45,217 bases of DNA, taken from the NCBI GenBank assembly GCA_036393295.1, contig DASWHF010000049.1, positions 1 through 45,217 of the forward strand, in the 5' to 3' direction. Positions 11,846-19,954 of this stretch are shown here, one piece after another; within the stretch, counting starts at the first letter, position 1, and each line of letters opens with the position of its first letter. The stretch comes from DASWHF01 sp036393295. GTDB lineage: Bacteria; Pseudomonadota; Gammaproteobacteria; Acidiferrobacterales; UBA6901. The translations under genes and the position numbers were made by a program. The notes beneath the pieces are model-generated. The model ran no database searches and was not told where the DNA came from. It worked only from the letters and a program-made list of their open reading frames with translations.

Positions 11846-13291
11846 ATGCATTGGCGCGCGATAATTCGGTTGTTCGGCATCCTGCTGATGCTATTCAGCC
11901 TGAGCTTCCTGCCCTCGATCGGCATCGCATTCCTGTACGGCGACGGCCAGGCGCGGATCTTCGGGCTGTCCCTGCTCATCGCCGCCGCGGCCGGCCTGGT
12001 GTTGTGGGTGCCCAACGCCAGCCAGCGCAGCGAGCTGTCGGTGCGCGACGGCTTCCTCATGGTCACGCTGTTCTGGGTGCTGCTGAGCCTGGCCGGCGCG
12101 CTGCCGTTCATTCTCGGGCTGCACCTGGATTTGACCGACGCCGTCTTCGAATCGGTGTCCGGGTTCACCACCACCGGCGCGACGGTGATCGTCGGGCTGG
12201 ACCAGTTGCCCGCGTCCATGCTCTACCACCGCCAGCAGCTCCAGTGGCTGGGCGGCATGGGCATCATCGTGCTGGCGGTCGCCATCCTGCCGCTGCTGGG
12301 CGTGGGCGGCATGCAGCTCTACCGGGCGGAGTCGTCGGGCGTGGCCAAGCAGGAGAAGCTGACGCCGCGCATCGCCGAAACGGCGCGCGCCCTGTGGATC
12401 ATCTATCTCAGCCTGACGGTCACCTGCGCCCTGGCCTACTGGATCGCCGGAATGAGCGCCTTCGACGCGGTCGGGCATGCGTTCTCCACCGTCGCCACCG
12501 GCGGCTTCTCGACCCACGACGCCAGCATCGGCCACTTCGACAGCCCGGTGATCGAGAGCATCGCCATCGTCTTCATGCTGGCCGGCGGCGTGAATTTCGC
12601 CATCCACTTCCTCGCCTGGCGCCGGCTGAGCGCGCGCCCTTATGCGAACGATCCCGAGGTGCGCGGCTATGGAATAATCTTCGTGTTCGCCACGCTGTTC
12701 GTGGCGGCGAGCCTCTATTGGGCCGGTGCCTACGCGGGGAGCTGGGAGTCGCTGCGCTACGCAGCCTTCCAGGTGGCGTCGGTATTCACCAGCACCGGCT
12801 TCGGCACGGCGAACTTCGCCGAGTGGCCGCTGCACATTCCGCTGATCATGGTCATCCTGTCGTTCACCGGCGGCTGCGCCGGCTCGACCGCGGGCGGGAT
12901 CAAGGTCCTGCGCATCCTGCTGCTCGCCAAGCTGGGCTTGCGGCAGTTGTTCCAGCTCGCCCATCCGCGCGCGGTGTCGGTCATCAAGCTCGGCAAGCGG
13001 CCGGTGTCGGAGGACGTGCTGTTTTCCGTTTGGGGATTCTACGTGCTGTACGTCGTGACCGCGCTGCTGCTCACCGTCGCGATGATGGCCGCGGGCCTCG
13101 ATTTCGAATCGGCCTTCGGCGCCGTGACCGCCACCCTCAACCTGCTCGGCCCGGGGCTCGGCGAGGTCGCCGTCACTTTTGCGGCCACCGATCCGGTGAT
13201 CAGGTGGCTGGGGGTGTTCGGCATGCTGGTCGGGCGGTTGGAAGTGTTCACCCTATTGATCCTGTTCCTGCCGAGCTACTGGCGGCATTGA
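11846..13291 (+). CDS. trkH: Trk potassium uptake channel subunit TrkH
   Basis: 481 residues, the usual length for TrkH, the membrane channel of the Trk K+ system. It has about ten hydrophobic segments arranged as four pore-loop repeats. Selectivity-loop glycines are visible in SVSGFTTTGAT (residues about 101-111), FSTVATGGFST, SVFTSTGFGTA and the fourth, degenerate loop TATLNLLGPGLGE. The stretch SFTGGCAGSTAGGIKVLR after the third repeat is the family signature. The gene starts at 11846 behind TAGGGAG and is followed 30 bases later by trkA, so both subunits are made together. The protein conducts K+ under control of the NAD/ATP-binding TrkA ring. Confidence 0.95.
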   Translation: MHWRAIIRLFGILLMLFSLSFLPSIGIAFLYGDGQARIFGLSLLIAAAAGLVLWVPNASQRSELSVRDGFLMVTLFWVLLSLAGALPFILGLHLDLTDAVFESVSGFTTTGATVIVGLDQLPASMLYHRQQLQWLGGMGIIVLAVAILPLLGVGGMQLYRAESSGVAKQEKLTPRIAETARALWIIYLSLTVTCALAYWIAGMSAFDAVGHAFSTVATGGFSTHDASIGHFDSPVIESIAIVFMLAGGVNFAIHFLAWRRLSARPYANDPEVRGYGIIFVFATLFVAASLYWAGAYAGSWESLRYAAFQVASVFTSTGFGTANFAEWPLHIPLIMVILSFTGGCAGSTAGGIKVLRILLLAKLGLRQLFQLAHPRAVSVIKLGKRPVSEDVLFSVWGFYVLYVVTALLLTVAMMAAGLDFESAFGAVTATLNLLGPGLGEVAVTFAATDPVIRWLGVFGMLVGRLEVFTLLILFLPSYWRH

Positions 13292-13321
13292 GCCCGGGCA
13301 GTCAGGCCACTTGGAGTCACT

Positions 13322-14695
13322 ATGAAAATCATCATACTCGGCGCCGGCCAGGTCGGCAGCACCGTCGCGCAAAGCCTCGCCAGCGAGGCCAACGACGTCA
13401 CCGTCGTCGACCAGCAGCCGGAGCTCCTGAAGATACTGCAGGAGCGGGTCGACATCCGCACCGTGGTCGGCCATGCCGCGCACCCCGAGGTGCTGCAGGA
13501 GGCCGGCATCGAGGACGCCGACCTGGTGCTGGCGGTCACCAACAGCGACGAGACCAACATGGTCGCCTGCCAGGTCGCGCATTCCCTGTTCCACACGCCC
13601 ACGCGCCTGGCGCGGATCCGCTCGCCGGACTATCTGACGCACCCCGAGCTGTTCTCGCCCAAGGCGGTGCCGATCGATTTCCTCATCAGCCCCGAGCAGC
13701 TGGTGACCAACTTCATCCGGCACCTGATCGAGCACCCGGGCGTGCTGCAGATCCTCGACTTCGCCGGCGGCCGCGCCCAGCTGGTGGCGGTGCGCGCCTA
13801 TTACGGCGGGCCGCTGGTCGGCCACGAACTGCGTTCCCTGACCCAGCGCATCCCGAAGGTCGAGACGCGCGTGGTCGCCATCTTCCGCCGCGACCGCGCC
13901 ATCGTCCCCGAGGGGCGCACGGTCATCGAGGCCGACGACGAGGTGTTCTTCCTGGCCGCGCGCCGCGACATCCCGGCGGTGGCGGCCGCGTTCCGCCGCT
14001 CCGACAAGCCCAACCGCAAGGTCATCATCGCCGGCGGCGGCAACATCGGCAAACGCCTGGCCGAGCTCATCGAGGGGGACTTTCAGGTCAAGGTCATCGA
14101 GCGCGATCCCAAACGCAGCCGCTATCTCGCCGAGTCCCTGAACCGGACCATCGTGCTGCAGGGCGACGCGGCGGATGCCGATCTGCTGACGCAGGAGAAC
14201 ATCGAGGACACCGACATCTTCTGCGCCGTGACCAACGACGACGAGGCGAACATCCTGTCCGCCATGCTGGCCAAGCGCCTGGGCGCGCGCAAGGTGGTGT
14301 CGATCATCAACCGGCTGAGCTACGTCGATCTCGCCCAGGGCGGCGCGGTCGATATCGCGGTGTCGCCCGCCCAGGTCACGATCGGGGCGCTGCTGGCCCA
14401 TGTGCGGCGCGGCGACGTGGTGGCGGTGCACTCGCTGCGGCGCGGCGCCGCCGAGGCCATCGAGGTCATCGCCCACGGCGACCGCAACACCTCGCGGGTC
14501 GTCGGGCGCCGCATCGACGAGCTGGCGCTGCCGGAGGGCACGATCATCGGCGCGCTGGCGCGCGGCGACGGCCTGGTCTTCCCGCACCACGACACCGTGA
14601 TCGAGCCGGAGGACCACGTCATCCTGTTCCTGGCCGACAAGCGCCACGTCGTCGACGTCGAGCGATTGTTCCAGGTGGCGATCACCTTCCTGTGA
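13322..14695 (+). CDS. trkA: Trk potassium uptake regulatory subunit TrkA
   Basis: 457 residues with two RCK units. The first Rossmann fold opens MKIIILGAGQVGSTVAQSLA (GxGxxGxxxA) and continues with a D at the end of strand 2 (VVDQQPELL). The second opens VIIAGGGNIGKRLAELI near residue 235. Each is followed by a TrkA-C domain (ending EDHVILFLADKRHVVDVERLFQV). TrkA binds NAD(H) and nucleotides and gates TrkH from the cytoplasm. GGAG lies six bases before the ATG. The gene converges with ptsN, 21 bases apart. Confidence 0.96.
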   Translation: MKIIILGAGQVGSTVAQSLASEANDVTVVDQQPELLKILQERVDIRTVVGHAAHPEVLQEAGIEDADLVLAVTNSDETNMVACQVAHSLFHTPTRLARIRSPDYLTHPELFSPKAVPIDFLISPEQLVTNFIRHLIEHPGVLQILDFAGGRAQLVAVRAYYGGPLVGHELRSLTQRIPKVETRVVAIFRRDRAIVPEGRTVIEADDEVFFLAARRDIPAVAAAFRRSDKPNRKVIIAGGGNIGKRLAELIEGDFQVKVIERDPKRSRYLAESLNRTIVLQGDAADADLLTQENIEDTDIFCAVTNDDEANILSAMLAKRLGARKVVSIINRLSYVDLAQGGAVDIAVSPAQVTIGALLAHVRRGDVVAVHSLRRGAAEAIEVIAHGDRNTSRVVGRRIDELALPEGTIIGALARGDGLVFPHHDTVIEPEDHVILFLADKRHVVDVERLFQVAITFL

Positions 14696-14716
14696 GCGGC
14701 CGCCCGGCACGGGCGG

Positions 14717-15178
14717 TCAATGCGCGGCCAGCCACTCCGTGATCAAGCGATGCAGGTCCGCCGCGCCGGCCGCCGCGCGCAGCTTGTCGCGCATCGCCGC
14801 GTCGCTGAACATCGCCGCCAGCTGCGCCAGCGTGCGCAGGTGGTCCGCGGTGGCGGCCTCCGGCACCAGCAGCGCGAACAGCAGATCGACCGGCTCGCGG
14901 TCGGGGGCGTCGAAATCGATTCCGGAGTTGAGCTTGACGAAGGCGCCGAGGGTGGGGCCGCCACCCTTGAGCCGGCCGTGCGGGATCGCCACGCCGTGGC
15001 CGATCCCGGTCCCGCCGAGGCGCTCGCGCGCGAGCAGGATATCGAAGACCTCGGAGGCCGAGAGGCGGTCCTGACCGGCCGCGATCAGCTCGCTCAGCCG
15101 TTCCAGCACGCGCTTCTTGCTGTGGGCCTCGACGTCGCAAGCGACGTGCTGTAGCGGGAGGATGTCCGGGATGTTCAT
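14717..15178 (-). CDS. ptsN: Nitrogen-related PTS enzyme IIA (EIIA-Ntr)
   Basis: 153 residues from the ATG at 15178, with a GTG two codons upstream. It is a mannitol/fructose-type EIIA domain: LPLQHVACDVEAHSKKRVLERLSELIA, then LLARERLGGTGIGHGVAIPHGRL with the phosphorylatable His in IPHGRL (near residue 69), and LLFALLVPEAATADHLRTLAQLAAMFSD. In many proteobacteria ptsN lies in the rpoN operon with hpf and npr; here it stands alone, facing trkA. In E. coli the dephosphorylated protein binds TrkA and lowers Trk potassium uptake, so this placement is functionally suggestive. A TATAAT lies 22 bases upstream of the start. Confidence 0.93.
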   Translation of the reverse strand: MNIPDILPLQHVACDVEAHSKKRVLERLSELIAAGQDRLSASEVFDILLARERLGGTGIGHGVAIPHGRLKGGGPTLGAFVKLNSGIDFDAPDREPVDLLFALLVPEAATADHLRTLAQLAAMFSDAAMRDKLRAAAGAADLHRLITEWLAAH

Positions 15179-15199
15179 GATCACATTGCCTGGGGGCGG

Positions 15200-15228
15200 A
15201 TTATAGGTAAATCCGGATCGGAGCGGAA
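15200..15228 (-). promoter_or_regulatory. Putative ptsN promoter
   Basis: On the minus strand a perfect TATAAT (15200-15205) sits 21-22 bases before the ptsN start. Seventeen bases further upstream the -35 position reads TTCCGC, a weak match. The -10 is convincing; the rest is inferred. Confidence 0.4.
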
Positions 15229-15420
15229 CGGCGCCGCGCCCGGGGCCCGGATTCTACGCCCACCGGCCCCGAAATGGGCCAGTATCTATTAGGAATCGGC
15301 GTTCGCCGGAAAATTCCGCAGGATTTCACCGTTCGGCATTGAACCCCGGGGCCGCGAACGGCGACCCATGGGGCGTACGTCAACACAAAATAAGGAGCTG
15401 CGCGTCACCCCGTGACGCGT

Positions 15421-15520
15421 TGTCATTGCGAGGGCGCGCAGCGCCCGCGGCAATCCCCCTGAACGCCCTGAACCTCTCACGGAGATTGCCACGGCCCGCT
15501 GCGCGGGCCTCGCAATGACA
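15421..15520. repeat. Two-armed TCATTGCGAGGGCGCG palindromic repeat
   Basis: The left arm runs TGTCATTGCGAGG...GGCAATCC (15421-15456) and the right arm GGAGATTGCC...CCTCGCAATGACA (15481-15519), complementary at their outer ends, each with its own GC-rich inner hairpin (GGGCGCGCAGCGCCC; GCCCGCTGCGCGGGC). A one-armed copy occurs at 44327-44361. The gap 15179-15625 otherwise holds no gene that I can support. Confidence 0.8.
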
Positions 15521-15625
15521 GCAACGGCGGCGGGCCCGGCCCGCAACGGCTCCGAGCGGCTTGAAGGCGCCGGTGCGCTATGCCACCATCCCCATGCCCT
15601 TCGGCTCAACCCTCGGGAGATGCTC

Positions 15626-16081
15626 ATGTCGGTATGGATCGCGCTGCACACCCTGGCGGTGGTGGTGTGGGTCGGCGGGATGTTCTTCGCCTATATGGCG
15701 CTGCGGCCGGTCGCCGCGACGCTGCTGGAGCCGCCGCTGCGGCTGCCCTTGTGGGCACAGACCTTCGCGAAGTTCTTTCCCTGGGTGTGGGCGGCGGTGG
15801 GCTTGCTGCTCCTGACCGGCTACGTGATGCTGTTCCAGCGCTTCGGCGGCTTCGCCACCAGCCCTGTATATGTGCATCTGATGCAGGGCATCGGCATCGC
15901 CATGATGGCGATCTTCCTGCATGTGTTCTTCGCGCCCTATGGGCGGCTCAAGCGCGCGGTCGCGGCGCAGGACTGGCCAGCGGGCGGGAAGGCCCTGGGG
16001 CAGGTCCGTCGGCTCATCGGCGTGAACCTGATACTGGGATTGGCCACCACGGCGATCGCGGCCGGCGGCCGCTACCTGTAG
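15626..16081 (+). CDS. CopD-like four-helix membrane protein
   Basis: 151 residues with four hydrophobic helices and an early conserved His: WIALHTLAVVVWVGGMFFAYMALRPVAA, then WVWAAVGLLLLTGYVMLFQ, HLMQGIGIAMMAIFLHVFFAPYGRLKRAV, and LGLATTAIAAGGRYL. The HTL-x3-VWVGG and conserved His residues resemble the CopD domain of copper-resistance and related haem-type membrane proteins. The start at 15626 follows GGGAG by six bases; an ATG two codons earlier is too close to it. The neighbour downstream is sulfide:quinone oxidoreductase, so a role at the quinone/membrane redox level is possible. Confidence 0.75.
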   Translation: MSVWIALHTLAVVVWVGGMFFAYMALRPVAATLLEPPLRLPLWAQTFAKFFPWVWAAVGLLLLTGYVMLFQRFGGFATSPVYVHLMQGIGIAMMAIFLHVFFAPYGRLKRAVAAQDWPAGGKALGQVRRLIGVNLILGLATTAIAAGGRYL

Positions 16082-16282
16082 TCAGTCACGGCGACTCCTT
16101 TTTCCGTCTCCGCAATCGGCGCGGCCGGAAGCCCCGCGCCGCGCCCCGTCTGCGGCGGTTTGCCGCAGTATCGTTACAATGCCGTTGACCCCGATCAATT
16201 CCTTCTCCGCCGCCCTGCGGCAAACTCTCGCAGAGTTGTCCGATTACTACAGCCGCGCCGACGCGGCCGGAGGAGACATAGC

Positions 16283-17551
16283 ATGGCACGTATCATCGTT
16301 CTTGGCGGGGGCATCGGTGGCCTGCCGGCGGCCTTCGAACTGCGCGAGGCGCTCGGGCGCGGGCACGAGATCACCGTCGTCAACGGCTCGGAGAACTTCC
16401 AGTTCGTCCCCTCGAACCCCTGGGTGGCGGTCGGCTGGCGCACGCGCGAGCAGATCACGGTGCCGCTTCGCGAGGTCCTCGCGAGGCGGAACATCGGCTT
16501 CGTCGCGCGCATGGCCGAGAAGATCGATCCGGCGCAGAACCGCCTGATGCTGGCCGGCGGCGACTGCCTGTCCTACGACTACCTGGTGATCACCACCGGG
16601 CCGAAGCTCGCCTTCGACGAGGTCCCGGGGCTGGGGCCGAAGGGCCACACGCATTCGATCTGCACCGTGGACCACGCCGAGCAGGCCTGGGCCGGCTACC
16701 AGGAGTTCCTGAAGAATCCCGGGCCGATGGTGATCGGCGCGGCCGCCGGGGCGAGTTGCTTCGGCCCGGCCTACGAATTCGCCTTCATCCTCGACGCCGA
16801 CCTGCGCAAGCGCAAGCTGCGCCACAAGGTGCCAATGACCTTCGTCACCAGCGAACCCTACATCGGCCACCTGGGCCTGGGCGGGGTCGGCAACTCGCAG
16901 GCGCTGCTCGAGGACAATCTGCGCCAGCATCACATCAAGTGGATCGTCAACGCCAAGACCACGCGCGTCGAGCCCGGCAAGCTGTTCGCCGCCGAGCATG
17001 ACCGCAAGGGCGAGGTGGTGCAGGAGCACGAGGTCGCGTTCCGCTACGCCATGATGCTGCCGGCCTTCAAGGGCGTGGACGCGGTGGCCGGCGTCGAGGG
17101 CCTGTGCAACCCGCGCGGCTTCGTCCTGATCGACCAGCACCAGCGCAGCAAGCAGCATCCGAACATCTTCTCGGCCGGGGTGTGCATCGCCATCCCGCCG
17201 GTCGAGGCCACGCCGGTGCCGACCGGCGCGCCCAAGACCGGCTACATGATCGAGACGATGGTCACCGCCATCGTGCACAACATCAAGGCCGAGCTGGAGG
17301 GCGAACCCGCGACCGCCACTGCCACCTGGAATGCCATCTGCCTGGCCGACATGGGCGATACCGGCACCGCGTTCGTCGCCATGCCGCAGATGCCGCCGCG
17401 CAACGTGAGCTGGATGAAGAAGGGCCGCTGGGTACACTGGGCGAAGATCGCGTTCGAGAAGTACTTCCTGCGCAAGATCCGCAAGGGCCAGGCCGAGCCG
17501 CTCTACGAGAAGTACATCCTAAAGGCCATGGGCATCGTGCGGCTGGTGTAA
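16283..17551 (+). CDS. sqr: Sulfide:quinone oxidoreductase, type I
   Basis: 422 residues. It oxidises sulfide to polysulfide or sulfur at the periplasm-facing inner membrane and passes electrons to quinone through FAD. An ADP-binding motif opens the protein (IIVLGGGIGGLPAAFEL), DCLSYDYLVITTGPKL is the second FAD segment, and the three redox cysteines of type I enzymes are at C127 (HSICTVDHA), C159 (GASCFGPAYE) and C353 (NAICLADMGDTG). C-terminal amphipathic helices (WVHWAKIAFEKYFLRKIRKGQ) are likely membrane anchors. GGAGGAG lies before the start. Its presence is the strongest sign that the organism uses reduced sulfur. Confidence 0.93.
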   Translation: MARIIVLGGGIGGLPAAFELREALGRGHEITVVNGSENFQFVPSNPWVAVGWRTREQITVPLREVLARRNIGFVARMAEKIDPAQNRLMLAGGDCLSYDYLVITTGPKLAFDEVPGLGPKGHTHSICTVDHAEQAWAGYQEFLKNPGPMVIGAAAGASCFGPAYEFAFILDADLRKRKLRHKVPMTFVTSEPYIGHLGLGGVGNSQALLEDNLRQHHIKWIVNAKTTRVEPGKLFAAEHDRKGEVVQEHEVAFRYAMMLPAFKGVDAVAGVEGLCNPRGFVLIDQHQRSKQHPNIFSAGVCIAIPPVEATPVPTGAPKTGYMIETMVTAIVHNIKAELEGEPATATATWNAICLADMGDTGTAFVAMPQMPPRNVSWMKKGRWVHWAKIAFEKYFLRKIRKGQAEPLYEKYILKAMGIVRLV

Positions 17552-17696
17552 CGACCGCCGGCGCGGCGGCGCGCCGCGGGACTTCATGGTGCATTCTCTT
17601 GCCCCCCCTCCGCCCATGAGGGGGATTTTTTGCCCGCCGGCCAGGGCGATCGGTCGGCGGCGCGGGTTGCGGGCATGGGCGCGAACGGATATATCT

Positions 17697-18311
17697 ATGC
17701 CGATGACCCCCGACCCGAATCGCCGCTCGACGGCCGGCGCGCGCTTGGCCGCGCCGCTGGGCGTCGCGCTCATGCTGCTGGCCGCCCCGGCCGGGGCCCG
17801 CGACGCCGCACAGTCCGTGGACGCGGAGACCGGCATCGAGTCCTGGGAGGCCGCCCACCACGGCGTCTACATCAAGCTGATGCAGATCACCCCCGGTCAG
17901 GCGCTGGCCTTTTACCTGGCGCGCGGATTCGATGCCGCGCCGGCGAACCGCTTCGCCGGCGCCTGCGTCTTCATGACCTTGCTGCGCAACGACGCCGCGC
18001 CGGGGCCGGTGGCCTTCGATCTGCGCGACTGGCGACTGATCCAGGGCGGGACCGAGCGCCCGCTCACGCAGCGCGACGACTGGCTCGCGGAATGGAAGCG
18101 CACCGGCGTGCCGGAGCCGGCACGGGTCGCGTTCCACTGGGCGCAGTTCCCGACCCGGCATACCTATGAGCGGGGCGACTGGAATCAGGGCATGCACAGC
18201 TACGGCGGCGCACCCGGCGACCGCTTCAATCTCAAACTCGTCTGGAAGGCCGATGAACGAACTTACCGCACCGTGCTCCGCGACCTGCGCTGCGCGCCTG
18301 ATGATCGCTAG
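17697..18311 (+). CDS. Secreted uncharacterised protein
   Basis: 204 residues from the ATG at 17697. A signal peptide is clear: a basic N-terminus, then LAAPLGVALMLLAAPAGARD with a likely cleavage after GAR or AGA. The mature part starts AAQSVDAETGIESWEAAHHGVYIKLMQITPGQALAFYLARGF, has one Cys (GACVFMTLLRND) and a Cys near the end (LRDLRCAPDDR), and a WRLIQGG-x-ERPLTQRDDWLAEWKR segment. I do not recognise a family. It lies between sqr and a TlpA-type thioredoxin, so a periplasmic sulfur-metabolism role is a guess from context. The extension upstream to 17586 has no signal character. Confidence 0.65.
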   Translation: MPMTPDPNRRSTAGARLAAPLGVALMLLAAPAGARDAAQSVDAETGIESWEAAHHGVYIKLMQITPGQALAFYLARGFDAAPANRFAGACVFMTLLRNDAAPGPVAFDLRDWRLIQGGTERPLTQRDDWLAEWKRTGVPEPARVAFHWAQFPTRHTYERGDWNQGMHSYGGAPGDRFNLKLVWKADERTYRTVLRDLRCAPDDR

Positions 18312-18338
18312 CCGCCGTCGAACAACGCAACACAAAAC

Positions 18339-18410
18339 TGTAGGCGGGGCATCCTGCCCCGCCGCGCACGGCCCGTCCCCGGACCGGCGGGGCAGGATGC
18401 CCCGCCTACA
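18339..18410. repeat. Two-armed TGTAGGCGGGGC palindromic repeat
   Basis: Perfect 25-base arms at 18339-18363 and 18386-18410, each ending in the other strand's start (TGTAGGCGGGGCATCC... and ...GCCCCGCCTACA), with a 22-base loop. The right arm contains the start codon of the following gene. Related copies: 11797-11821 (half) and 45124-45217. Confidence 0.9.
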
Positions 18411-18933
18411 TTCATCGGGTTGGGCCTTCGCCCTGGCGCTGCTGGCCGTGAGCCTCGCGGCGCCGGCCGCGGACGGGCCGCAGACGCTGACCGGCGTCAA
18501 CTTCATGGCCAAGGATTTCACGCTGAACGACGCGGACGGCAGGCCGCACCGGCTGGCCGAGCTGCGCGGCAAGGTGGTGCTGGTGAACTTCTGGGCGACC
18601 TGGTGCCCGCCGTGCCGGCGCGAGATGCCGTCCATGCAGCGCGCCTACGACATGCTCAAGAGCAAGGACTTCGCGATGCTCGCGGTCAACGTCGGCGAGG
18701 ACGTTGAGACCATCTTCGGATTCAGCTTCGCGACCGGCGTCGAGCTGACCTTCCCGATTCTGCTCGACCGCGACTCGGCCGTCACCAATGCCTGGCCGGT
18801 GCGGGCGCTGCCGACCTCGTTCCTGATCGATCGCGACGGGCGCGCCGTGTTCCGCGCCGTGGGCGGGCGCGACTGGGACGACCCCAAGCTGATCGGCGCC
18901 ATTCGCGAGCTGGTCGGGGCCCAGGACCGCTGA
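18397..18933 (+). CDS. TlpA-like periplasmic thioredoxin
   Basis: 178 residues. A hydrophobic signal (GWAFALALLAVSLAAPAAD, residues 8-26) precedes a TlpA/ResA-type thioredoxin domain: FTLNDADGRPHRLAELRGKVVLVNFWATWCPPCRREMPSMQ with the redox pair C70-C73, then FPILLDRDSAVTNAWPVRALPTSFLIDRDG with the cis-Pro ahead of TSFLID. It reduces or isomerises disulfides of exported proteins or cytochrome apoproteins. The ATG and first four codons (MPRL) lie in the right arm of a palindromic repeat, with CAGG as a poor ribosome site, so the repeat may have replaced the original start. Confidence 0.88.
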   Translation: MPRLHSSGWAFALALLAVSLAAPAADGPQTLTGVNFMAKDFTLNDADGRPHRLAELRGKVVLVNFWATWCPPCRREMPSMQRAYDMLKSKDFAMLAVNVGEDVETIFGFSFATGVELTFPILLDRDSAVTNAWPVRALPTSFLIDRDGRAVFRAVGGRDWDDPKLIGAIRELVGAQDR

Positions 18934-18971
18934 CCCCGCCCCCTGACATTGCGACGAGCACAGTCTGATGC

Positions 18972-19029
18972 GTAGGGTGGGGCCCTGCCCCACCGTTAGA
19001 CCGCATGGTGGGGCAGGGCCCCACCCTAC
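18972..19029. repeat. GTAGGGTGGGGCCC palindromic repeat, copy 1
   Basis: Perfect 23-base arms (18972-18994 and 19007-19029) around a 12-base loop GTTAGACCGCAT. Three further copies with the same arms lie at 25081-25158, 34200-34274 and 37981-38038, always between genes. The 318-base gap 18934-19252 holds this element, the direct repeats at 19025-19134 and an operator, and no gene. Confidence 0.92.
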
Positions 19030-19134
19030 CCCGCCTACAACTTGGCTTCACGGCGATTGCCGCGCTGCGGTCACGCGCAGCCGGTGCGGTTGCAGCCTAC
19101 CCCGCCTACAACTTGGCTTCACGGCGATTGCCGC
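19025..19134. repeat. 39-bp direct repeat, two copies
   Basis: The 39-base stretch from CCTACCCCGCCTACAACTTG to ...GGCGATTGCCGC occurs at 19025-19063 and again at 19096-19134, separated by 32 bases. Its start overlaps the end of the GTAGGGTGG palindrome, and it includes CCCCGCCTACA of the other repeat family, so it looks like an insertion scar or a chimeric repeat. Confidence 0.85.
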
Positions 19135-19163
19135 CGTCCACCCACCCTGCTAGGATAGCCCGC

Positions 19164-19179
19164 CTGACCGACCGGTCAG
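19164..19179. promoter_or_regulatory. TetR-type operator
   Basis: CTGACCGACCGGTCAG: arms TGACCG and CGGTCA around a central AC. It lies 74 bases before the tetR start. This is the kind of GACCGACCGGTC sequence typical for regulators of RND efflux operons, and the TetR protein probably binds here to control itself and the efflux genes. Confidence 0.65.
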
Positions 19180-19252
19180 TTGACCGTCAACCTCAGCGCT
19201 TTCAAGGACCGGATGGACGCGCCGCGTGTGGCCGCGTCGCCGCGCGAAATCT

Positions 19253-19939
19253 ATGGAAACCGCATCCCTCGATACGGCGCCTGCGGGCGTCGACACCCGC
19301 GAGCGTATCCTCCTCGCCGCCGAACAACTGTTCGCCGAGGCCGGCTTCGACGTGACCTCGATGAGCGCCATCGCCGCGCGCGCCGGCGTCAGCAAGGCGA
19401 ACGTGTTTCACCATTTCACCACCAAGCACGACCTGTACTTCGCGGTGCTGCGCGCCGCCTGCCGCGATTCCTGCGCGCAGCTCGGCGCGCTCGACGACAC
19501 CCAGCTGCCGCTCGCCGAGGGCCTGGAGCGGTTCGCCCGCAGCCATCTCGGCAAGATGCTCGAGCACGAGCCGGTGGCGCGCCTGGTGCTGCGCGAGCTC
19601 CTCTCCGAGGGCGGCGCGCGCCGCGGCCAGGAGCTGGCCGAGCAGGTCTACGGCGAGAACTTCGGCCGCTTCGTGGCGCTGCTGCGCCGCGGCCAGGAGC
19701 GCGGCGAGCTGCGCGCCGACGTCGATCCGGCCATGGTCGCCACCCTGCTGATCGGCGCCAACGTGTTCTTCTTCGAGGGCCGCACGGTGCTGCGCCATTT
19801 CGGCGAGGTGGATTTCGCCGACGATCCCGGCCGCTACAGCGGCATGCTGGTGGACCTGCTGCTGCGCGGCATCCTGCCGGCCGGGCGCGGGCCCGGAACC
19901 CCGGCGCCGGAAAAGCATCCTAATCCCAGCGACCGCTGA
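19253..19939 (+). CDS. TetR-family repressor of the efflux operon
   Basis: 228 residues. The N-terminal helix-turn-helix is clear at about residues 14-60: TRERILLAAEQLFAEAGFDVTSMSAIAARAGVSKANVFHHFTTKHDLYFAVL. The helical remainder is the ligand pocket and dimer interface (LSEGGARRGQELAEQVYGENFGRFVALLRRGQERGEL; AMVATLLIGANVFFFEGRTVLRHF). The start METASL was preferred to the in-frame upstream codon. It is 15 bases before the adaptor gene, so it heads a tetR-MFP-RND-OMF transcript, with an operator at 19164-19179. Confidence 0.92.
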   Translation: METASLDTAPAGVDTRERILLAAEQLFAEAGFDVTSMSAIAARAGVSKANVFHHFTTKHDLYFAVLRAACRDSCAQLGALDDTQLPLAEGLERFARSHLGKMLEHEPVARLVLRELLSEGGARRGQELAEQVYGENFGRFVALLRRGQERGELRADVDPAMVATLLIGANVFFFEGRTVLRHFGEVDFADDPGRYSGMLVDLLLRGILPAGRGPGTPAPEKHPNPSDR

Positions 19940-19954
19940 ACCACCCCTGTCTTC

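Noticed and set aside
11851..14742. 963-codon plus-strand frame across trkH and trkA
   Set aside because: It is an Arg/Ala/Pro/Gly-rich shadow in another frame of the true trkH and trkA genes, a common effect of high GC.
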